Assembly: GCF_947495325.1 (NCBI RefSeq)
Contig: NZ_CANLYK010000001.1
Coordinates: 868,001-932,000 of the forward strand
Length of the DNA stretch: 64,000 nt
Reading direction: 5' to 3'
DNA from: an uncultured Allomuricauda sp.
GTDB taxonomy: Bacteria > Bacteroidota > Bacteroidia > Flavobacteriales > Flavobacteriaceae
The notes under the pieces were generated by a model that was given only the letters and a program-made list of their open reading frames with translations, made no database searches and was not told the origin of the DNA. Below are positions 58,164 to 64,000 of the stretch, in pieces; the first letter of the stretch is position 1, and each line of letters opens with the position of its first letter. Made by a program: the position numbers and the translations under genes.

Positions 58164-58979
58164 TTATTTAGAAATGGAATATATGCTCAATTCTTTTTGA
58201 ATTCTCTCAGAAAGCTCATCAGCTTTCTTTTTGAATTTTGATTCTGGAAAATAACGCATCAAGTTATTGTAAGAGTTCAATGCTTCTTCCAAACGTTCTT
58301 TCTTTTTATTTTCATAGCTGTTCATAGCTAAGTTTGTGGTTGCTTCAATACGATAATAAAGAGCCTCCTCCCTATAGATTGAACCTGGATTATCCGAAAT
58401 AAAATTATCCAATGCTTTTATGGCCGATACCAAAATTGGGTAGTTAAACTCTCCTAATTTATTGAATTGTTTGGCAACCTCAATTTGTTTCTTCTCTTTT
58501 TTTGAAGTCAGCTCTTTCGCCATCATGTTTGCTTCTTCAAAATATTCTGATTCTGGATAGGTGTTGATAAACAGTTGCAGTCTTGCCAACGCCTTGTCCG
58601 TATCCGTTTGATCCAACGAGTATGCTGGTGAAAGCTCATAGTAACTCTTTGCACCTAAAAAAGAAGCTTCTTGAATCTTATCACTTTTTGGATATGATTT
58701 TATGAATCGTTCAAACTGATAACCGGAAAGATAATAGTCCTTTGTCTTAAAATAGGTATCAGCAAAAAAGAATATAACACGTTCTCCCTGTGGCTTACCC
58801 ACATATTTAGGGGCAATTTGTTCGTATAATCTTTTTGCTCTCTTATAATCCCCTTCATCATAATATTTTTGGGCTAAATCATATTTAGCCTTTACATCCT
58901 CATTTTTGAGCACTTTTTGGTACTCATTACATGATGAAATAAAAATAGCTACAAAGAGTATAGGGAGAATAGACCTCAT
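58164..58979 (-). CDS. bamD: Outer membrane assembly lipoprotein BamD
   Basis: About 271 residues from ATG 58979; a -7 box TAATTTTG (59003-58996) places transcription start near 58990, which excludes the ATG at 58991. Lipobox ISSC (C17). Five TPR hairpins: AQKYYDEGDYKRAKRLYEQI, RFIKSYPKSDKIQEASFLGA, RLQLFINTYPESEYFEEA. Partner of BamA in folding outer-membrane barrels. Start of the omega-coaBC-porD-recN run. Confidence 0.93.
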   Translation of the reverse strand: MRSILPILFVAIFISSCNEYQKVLKNEDVKAKYDLAQKYYDEGDYKRAKRLYEQIAPKYVGKPQGERVIFFFADTYFKTKDYYLSGYQFERFIKSYPKSDKIQEASFLGAKSYYELSPAYSLDQTDTDKALARLQLFINTYPESEYFEEANMMAKELTSKKEKKQIEVAKQFNKLGEFNYPILVSAIKALDNFISDNPGSIYREEALYYRIEATTNLAMNSYENKKKERLEEALNSYNNLMRYFPESKFKKKADELSERIQKELSIYSISK

Positions 58980-59043
58980 TTTCAAAAACATTTTGCAAAA
59001 TTAGTGATAATCAATGGATTTAAAAAAAATAGATTTATCAATC

Positions 59044-59102
59044 AAAAGTAAGTGTAGCAATACGCATTCGCTACTGTTTTAGCGAACATTTAACTTACTT
59101 TA
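59044..59102 (-). other. Structured spacer between dapA and bamD
   Basis: A 9-bp inverted repeat AAAGTAAGT (59045-59053) and ACTTACTTT (59093-59101) encloses a second one, TTCGCTA (59067-59073) with TAGCGAA (59080-59086), and an alternative GTAGC/GCTAC (59054-59058, 59070-59074). It starts at the dapA stop. Probably its terminator, though the T-run is short, or an RNA structure in the spacer. Confidence 0.5.
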
Positions 59103-59990
59103 GGCATGGACCCTTACAAATGATTTTAGAAAGTGGGCAATCTTATTTTTTAAACCCGGTGTAGCTTCTACCAAAGGTAGTCTCACAATCCCTTTACAAA
59201 GCCCCAACGATTCAAACACACTTTTGATTCCAGCGGGGTTTCCCTCTTCAAAAATATAATGCATAATGGGTAAAAGTGCTTGGTGTATTTGATAGGCTTC
59301 ATCTGAATTCCCTTCATTTCCCAAACGTATCATTTTGGAAAATTCATTGGGTAAAGCTTGTCCCAATACGGAAATCACACCTGAGCCTCCTGCCAGTACT
59401 GTTGGAAGGGCGGTAAAATCATCTCCCGAAATAACTAAAAAGTCTTCTGGTTTTTCCTTGATGATTTTATCAATCTGGACCATATCCCCTGATGCTTCCT
59501 TGATCGCCACAATATTTGGAATATCAAAAGCCAATCTAATTGTGGTTTCAGGTAAGATGTTGCTTCCCGTCCTAGAGGGAACATTATAAAGAACAATAGG
59601 TTTTGGTGATGCTTTGGCAATCGCCCTAAAATGTTGGTAAATACCTTCTTGTGTTGGCTTATTGTAGTAGGGAGAAACAGACAGAATCGCCGTAAATTCA
59701 GATAAATCAATCGTGTTCAAATCATCAATTACCGTTTGGGTATTATTCCCTCCAACACCCAAAACCAAAGGAAGTCTTCCTGCATTTGCCCTAATAACCG
59801 TATCGATTACCAGCTGTTTATCATTCTTGGAAAGTGTAACGGACTCTCCAGTGGTTCCCAATACCACAAGGTAATCCACACCACCTTGAATAGTATGCTC
59901 CACAACACGCTCCAATGCGTTTACATCTATAGAAAAATCATCATTGAACGGTGTTACCAAAGCAACTCCCGTACCCATCAACTGTTCCAT
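59100..59990 (-). CDS. dapA: 4-hydroxy-tetrahydrodipicolinate synthase
   Basis: 296 residues, TIM-barrel aldolase of lysine/diaminopimelate synthesis condensing pyruvate and aspartate semialdehyde. Motifs: [27 protein letters not shown], the Tyr in [13 protein letters not shown], the Schiff-base Lys in [10 protein letters not shown], and [11 protein letters not shown]. It shares 1 bp with the stop of the upstream gene. Structured spacer downstream before bamD. Confidence 0.96.
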   Translation of the reverse strand: MEQLMGTGVALVTPFNDDFSIDVNALERVVEHTIQGGVDYLVVLGTTGESVTLSKNDKQLVIDTVIRANAGRLPLVLGVGGNNTQTVIDDLNTIDLSEFTAILSVSPYYNKPTQEGIYQHFRAIAKASPKPIVLYNVPSRTGSNILPETTIRLAFDIPNIVAIKEASGDMVQIDKIIKEKPEDFLVISGDDFTALPTVLAGGSGVISVLGQALPNEFSKMIRLGNEGNSDEAYQIHQALLPIMHYIFEEGNPAGIKSVFESLGLCKGIVRLPLVEATPGLKNKIAHFLKSFVRVHA

Positions 59991-60523
59991 TATAATTCTT
60001 TTAAAACCTTTAAATACTTTTTCAATTCACTTTTAAAAACCTTAAAATCCTTTAAGGGTGTATTTAAAATTAAATCATTGATTTTTGGATCCAAGGTTCC
60101 AAAACCTACTTTAAGTCTTGCCCTGGTTTTAACGGATAACAACTTCATCATCAAATTATCCTCTTCATAATAATTGATCAACATGTCATATTCCCGTCCT
60201 AAAAACTCCAATACGTATCCATTTTCAATTACTCCCTTCCAACCTAAATCCTTGTCGGAAAAAATTTGAATGGCATACGGTGAGTTTTTGTCATATTCCC
60301 TTTTGTACCCAATAATCTTAATTGCGTTGGGTCTAAGAGAAAAATCATCTATTAGTTCGTAAAACACCTCCGCACTTTGAAAATTATCAATATCAACAAT
60401 ACAGCCAATACTTGTAATCCCCTTTTCTCTATTTACGACCGCAGAAGGCTTTTCTATCTCCTCTTGTAAATGTTTATGACCCGATTTAACTTTAAATTTA
60501 TCCTGGAGCCCTCTTAAAAACAT
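59990..60523 (-). CDS. Conserved hypothetical protein upstream of dapA
   Basis: 177 residues, no signal or transmembrane segment. The region [22 protein letters not shown] and the repeated hydrophobic strands ([12 protein letters not shown]) suggest a small alpha/beta fold; I associate it with a DUF6913-like family of Flavobacteriia but am not sure. Its stop shares a base with the dapA ATG, so it is coupled to lysine synthesis genes by position. A -7-like box TACCTTTG (60549-60542) precedes the start. Confidence 0.7.
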   Translation of the reverse strand: MFLRGLQDKFKVKSGHKHLQEEIEKPSAVVNREKGITSIGCIVDIDNFQSAEVFYELIDDFSLRPNAIKIIGYKREYDKNSPYAIQIFSDKDLGWKGVIENGYVLEFLGREYDMLINYYEEDNLMMKLLSVKTRARLKVGFGTLDPKINDLILNTPLKDFKVFKSELKKYLKVLKEL

Positions 60524-60585
60524 ATTTTTTATGCATTTTTACAAAGGTAATTATTCTACCAAGACTACTTAACAAAGATAATAAC

Positions 60586-61353
60586 GTGAGTATTTTAAAA
60601 TTAAAACATTTTGTTACGTTTACAACTTTTTGTTTTTTGCTTTCCTGTAATCAGGATAAAGGCCAGCTTTCAAAAATCGAAGCCAATAAACTATCTGTGG
60701 ATAGTTCCTTTAAAGAGGTAGATTCGATCACCTCTTTTATAGCTCCCTTTAAAAATAGAATTGATGAAGTTTTGGATAGCACATTAGCTTTTGCTCCAAA
60801 ATCTTTTTTATTGGATGATGGTGAACGCAACACCTCCATGGGCAACTTAATTGCGGATATTGTTTTTCAAGAGACCTATCCCGTCTTTAAGTCTAAAACA
60901 GGCAAAGAACTTGACTTTGTTGTGATGAATAGAGGGGGAATACGTTCAATTATTTCCAAAGGAAATGTAAGTGCGCGAAATGGATATGAAGTTATGCCCT
61001 TTGAAAACTATATTTCGGTTGTAGAGCTTAGTGGTAAAGCTGTAAGGGAACTTGTTTCCTTTATAATAGAAGCTGAACGTGTCCATCCCATTTCAGGTAT
61101 GCAAATTGTTTTGGACAAAAAAGGCACACTTGAATCAGTTAGTATAAATGATAGCCCTTTTGATGAGAATCGCAATTATTACGTGGCAACATCAGATTAT
61201 TTGGTTCAAGGTGGGGCTAGTATTGGTTTTTTTAACGAAATAGTTTCAGTTACCGACACAGGATATCTCCTACGAAACGCCATTATAGATCACCTGAAAA
61301 AAGTAGATACTTTGAAAGCGGAAGTTGACGATAGGTTTATTCAATTAAAATAA
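60586..61353 (+). CDS. 5'-nucleotidase C-terminal domain lipoprotein
   Basis: 255 residues, GTG start, lipobox FLLSC at C21. The product is only the substrate-binding domain of the UshA-type 5'-nucleotidase: GERNTSMGNLIADIVFQETY, VVMNRGGIRS, and VMPFENYISVVELSGKAV. There is no metallophosphatase part. That half is encoded by the next gene, which begins at the base directly after this stop. In most bacteria the phosphatase domain precedes this domain in one protein. Confidence 0.9.
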   Translation: MSILKLKHFVTFTTFCFLLSCNQDKGQLSKIEANKLSVDSSFKEVDSITSFIAPFKNRIDEVLDSTLAFAPKSFLLDDGERNTSMGNLIADIVFQETYPVFKSKTGKELDFVVMNRGGIRSIISKGNVSARNGYEVMPFENYISVVELSGKAVRELVSFIIEAERVHPISGMQIVLDKKGTLESVSINDSPFDENRNYYVATSDYLVQGGASIGFFNEIVSVTDTGYLLRNAIIDHLKKVDTLKAEVDDRFIQLK

Positions 61354-62265
61354 ATGAAAAGAAGGGATTTTTTATCAAATACAACAGCGGCTTCAACTTT
61401 TATTGGTTTAGGCGGTCTTGGTCTTAATTCATGCGCAAATTTTGGTGCCAAGCACATCACTATTTTGCATACCAACGATGTCCATAGTCATATTGACCCT
61501 TTTCCCACTTCACATTCGCATTATGCCAACTTGGGTGGAATAGCACGAAGAGCTGCATTAGTTGACGCGATAAGAAATGAAAATCCAAATACCTTGCTTT
61601 TTGATGCTGGCGATATTTTTCAAGGCACTCCCTACTTCAATTTTTATGGAGGAGAACTGGAGTTTAAGTTGATGAGCAAACTCAAGTATGATGCTGCAAC
61701 CATTGGAAACCATGATTTTGATAATGGTATTGATGGATTATTGGCACAGGTTCCCAACGCAACATTTGAGTTGTTATCCGCTAATTATGACTTCTCAAAT
61801 ACCGTAATGGATGGTTTTGTAAAGCCCTATAAAATTTATCTAATCGATGGAATAAAGATTGGCGTGTACGGCATTGGTATTGCCTTGGATGGCTTGGTTA
61901 CCAAAAGACTTTACAAGGAGACCCAATACTTAAATCCATATGAAATAGCATTGGATATGGAACGTAACCTAAAAGAAGCTGAAAACTGTGATCTAATAAT
62001 CTGCCTTTCCCATTTGGGTTACGATTATGAGAGACCTGAAAGGCCTTCTGATACCCAACTGGCACAGCGTACATATCACACCAACTTAATTATTGGTGGT
62101 CATACCCATACCTTTTTGGACAAACCAGATATTCGTACCAACAAAAATGGAGATTCCGTTTTAGTAAATCAGGTTGGAGCGTTCGGCATAAATGTAGGTC
62201 GAATTGACTTTTATTTTGATGGCCAAAACAAGGCATCGGCAAATGGGATCAGTATTTCAGTCTAA
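61354..62265 (+). CDS. 5'-nucleotidase metallophosphatase domain (Tat-like signal)
   Basis: 303 residues. N-terminal twin-Arg type signal (MKRRDFLSNTTAA) with a lipobox-like NSC before the mature part. Calcineurin-like metallophosphatase motifs: ITILHTNDVHSHIDPF, FDAGDIFQGTPYFNF, GNHDFDNGIDGL and LIIGGHTHTFLD, providing both metal sites. Together with the preceding gene it should form a periplasmic two-subunit nucleotidase that releases phosphate from nucleotides. Zero bp spacing shows coexpression. Confidence 0.92.
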   Translation: MKRRDFLSNTTAASTFIGLGGLGLNSCANFGAKHITILHTNDVHSHIDPFPTSHSHYANLGGIARRAALVDAIRNENPNTLLFDAGDIFQGTPYFNFYGGELEFKLMSKLKYDAATIGNHDFDNGIDGLLAQVPNATFELLSANYDFSNTVMDGFVKPYKIYLIDGIKIGVYGIGIALDGLVTKRLYKETQYLNPYEIALDMERNLKEAENCDLIICLSHLGYDYERPERPSDTQLAQRTYHTNLIIGGHTHTFLDKPDIRTNKNGDSVLVNQVGAFGINVGRIDFYFDGQNKASANGISISV

Positions 62266-62446
62266 GGGTTTATCCATTTTATAATTTCTGCAAGTTTAAA
62301 CTCCGGATTATGCATTTATAATCTAAATCCATTCATCCATACAAGATTTAACACCTACTTTACAACACCCCTAAAGAACCTATAAGAAAATTCCTATATT
62401 AAACATGAATTTTAAAATATGGTCGATAACCTCATTCTAAAACATC
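62266..62446. other. Intergenic spacer
   Basis: 181 bp, AT-rich. The only structure I see is a short hairpin GATTAT-GCATTT-ATAATC (62306-62323). No promoter matching the consensus and no coding frame. Confidence 0.4.
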
Positions 62447-63961
62447 ATGCCACAACTAGATACAACCCTATTCAACACCAATGGGTCAAGAAAATTTACC
62501 TACGCTGGTTTTCCCGATGCTAAAATTCTTAAAAGCGAAACCTCATCAAAATGGGAACAACACTTGCTTTTTGGAGATTACATTACAATTTTGGATACCG
62601 AGGTAGTAAATGACAGGGTATTGGTCAATTCTAGAAACAAAACAGGTTGGATTCGAATAGGAGATATCCAGAAGAACAGGATCTTAGAAGTAAATTTTGT
62701 GGACATTGGCCAAGGAGATGGCTGCCATATGGTAACTCCAGATGATCAGCATTATTTAATAGATGCCGGAAAAGGTGATAATATGTACCGGTACTTATAT
62801 TGGCGTTTTAATCTTGATAAAAACGATAGTCTCCCCTTTAAGTTCAAAGCTATTGTTAGCCATCCGGATAACGACCATTATTTGGGCTTTGCCGATATCT
62901 TTAAGGAATCTGCAATTGAGTTTGATAAAATCTATCACAGTGGTATTGTGCAACGCCCGGTTGATGACACCAAAGGTTGGAATACCCAGTTAGGTGAAGT
63001 TAAGGAGCTGTCCGATGGCGAAGACTATCTCTTGTCCTTGGAACTTACCGATGCAAAAATGAAAGCAATCCTAAGTGATCCGCAAAACTCTTCTGGGACC
63101 GGATCGCAATATCCAGAGACCATGGCATTATCCTTGACACAACAACCACAACCAGATTTTGAAGCCCTGAACAACACTACAGGATTCTTATTGGGCAGTG
63201 GTGGGGATAATGAACTTTCATTAAAAGTAATTGCACCTATAATTTCTCAAAAAGATGGAAAGCAAGTACTCCCCTTTTTAAAGGACAATGGAAAAACCAA
63301 AAATGGACACTCCGTTTTACTGATGCTGAAATTCAACAAACTCAGGGTTATGTTGGGTGGTGATATTAATGAAGAAGCTGGAGAATACATCAACAACAAG
63401 CTGGGTGCCAATGCTAAGATGGAGCTACAAGCAGATATTGCCAAAGCTTGCCATCATGGGAGTCATTTGTTTAGCTATGAATTTTTAGAAAACATCAATG
63501 CTTTGGGAACCGTTATTTCTAGTGGCGATAACGAAAATTACAGTCACCCCAGGCCAGATACCCTAGGCGCCATAGGGAAGACAGGATACAGCAAAAAACC
63601 ATTGATTTTCAGCACCGAACTTGCACGTTCCAACAAAGATTTCTCCTCGACCACCATTCCAGAATTGGTGAAAAAATATCAAAAATGGGAAGAAGCTAAA
63701 GACACATATGAAGACTTTAAAGTAACTTTTGTGGATACCCCTGCTAATCAACAAACCCTATCGGACCTAAAAGATGACATGGTAAAGAAATACAAGGAAA
63801 TCAATTCCTACCTTACCCGTTATGGTATGATCAGTTTACGCAGTGATGGTGAACAAATGATCGTTGCCCAAAAATTGGAAAAAGATGGACGTGGAGGCAA
63901 ATATGACATTTATAAGTTTGGGTTTGATGCCCAAGAAGAGCGATTTGTGCGAAAACCCTAG
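62447..63961 (+). CDS. ComEC-like metallo-beta-lactamase-fold protein
   Basis: 504 residues, no signal peptide. Residues 1-80 are a small SH3-like beta domain (YITILDTEVVNDRVLVNS). A metallo-beta-lactamase fold of the ComEC/Rec2 type follows: VNFVDIGQGDGCHMV, YLIDAGKG, H139-P-D-N-D-H144, VMLGGDINEEAGEYI and H336-H-G-S-H340. No transmembrane part, so a soluble hydrolase, not the DNA channel. Related stand-alone enzymes occur in conflict and stress loci, but the partner genes, if any, lie outside the window. Confidence 0.82.
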   Translation: MPQLDTTLFNTNGSRKFTYAGFPDAKILKSETSSKWEQHLLFGDYITILDTEVVNDRVLVNSRNKTGWIRIGDIQKNRILEVNFVDIGQGDGCHMVTPDDQHYLIDAGKGDNMYRYLYWRFNLDKNDSLPFKFKAIVSHPDNDHYLGFADIFKESAIEFDKIYHSGIVQRPVDDTKGWNTQLGEVKELSDGEDYLLSLELTDAKMKAILSDPQNSSGTGSQYPETMALSLTQQPQPDFEALNNTTGFLLGSGGDNELSLKVIAPIISQKDGKQVLPFLKDNGKTKNGHSVLLMLKFNKLRVMLGGDINEEAGEYINNKLGANAKMELQADIAKACHHGSHLFSYEFLENINALGTVISSGDNENYSHPRPDTLGAIGKTGYSKKPLIFSTELARSNKDFSSTTIPELVKKYQKWEEAKDTYEDFKVTFVDTPANQQTLSDLKDDMVKKYKEINSYLTRYGMISLRSDGEQMIVAQKLEKDGRGGKYDIYKFGFDAQEERFVRKP

Positions 63962-64000
63962 TATACCAAAACAAACGCTATAAGTTCTCTCAATTCATCT

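Overview
The window looks like a chromosome segment of a marine-type member of the Flavobacteriaceae (Bacteroidota). The evidence is AT-rich DNA, start codons without purine-rich Shine-Dalgarno sites, Bacteroidota-type promoters (TTG/TTTG, 19-20 bp, TAnnTTTG), many SPII lipoproteins, type IX secretion genes (a PorP/SprF-like protein and PorD), a YtxJ-type bacillithiol-linked protein and a Bacteroidota-type omega-like protein. I see no phage, transposon, integrase, CRISPR, rRNA or tRNA. No stretch longer than about 230 bp lacks a gene, and most genes are housekeeping or lineage-typical.

Layout. 0-5.6 kb: a TPR protein plus SCO copper chaperone, two exported proteins on the minus strand, then panB and an RluA-type pseudouridine synthase. 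5.6-14 kb: a conserved TPR-like protein divergent from leuA-leuB, a TlpA-like lipoprotein, pheT and a fasciclin protein. 14-23.4 kb: a membrane protein, an ABC-F ATPase with an unusual second nucleotide site, a cysteine-less TlpA-like lipoprotein, fructose-6-phosphate aldolase, an Ig-like lipoprotein, an SDR, the SRP RNA (absent from the protein calls), and an operon of glutaminyl cyclase, thioesterase and beta-helix lipoprotein. 23.5-27.7 kb: a signalling cluster made of a LytTR regulator with a dead receiver domain, two tiny lipoproteins, a lipoprotein/TPR histidine kinase and a LuxR-type response regulator. 27.9-39 kb: an orphan protein, glyA, a lipoprotein, ytxJ, clpB, a TetR regulator, a PorP/SprF-SPOR fusion, a histidine phosphatase, smpB and pcm. 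39.3-48.1 kb: a run of nine plus-strand genes (Gfo/Idh oxidoreductase, 3-hydroxyacyl-CoA dehydrogenase, DUF1015, YggS, DnaQ/GIY-YIG nuclease, voltage-gated channel, miaA, gluconokinase, gluconate permease) closed by a clear terminator. 48.1-60.5 kb: minus-strand RprXY-like two-component system, coaE, ybbR, a glycosyltransferase, fabI, recN, porD, coaBC, omega, bamD, dapA and an unknown gene. 60.6-64 kb: a 5'-nucleotidase split into two genes in reversed domain order, and a ComEC-like metallo-beta-lactamase-fold protein at the right edge.

How genes work together. panB, coaBC and coaE belong to pantothenate/CoA synthesis. gntP and gntK import and phosphorylate gluconate. bamD and PorD serve the outer membrane and type IX secretion. 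The 23.5-27.7 kb cluster is the most system-like part: a possible LytTR operator lies before its own gene, a 14-bp direct repeat lies before a 54-residue acidic lipoprotein, and a kinase with an extracytoplasmic TPR sensor follows. Nothing in the window is proof of a new system. The best leads are this signalling cluster and the half-degenerate ABC-F protein.
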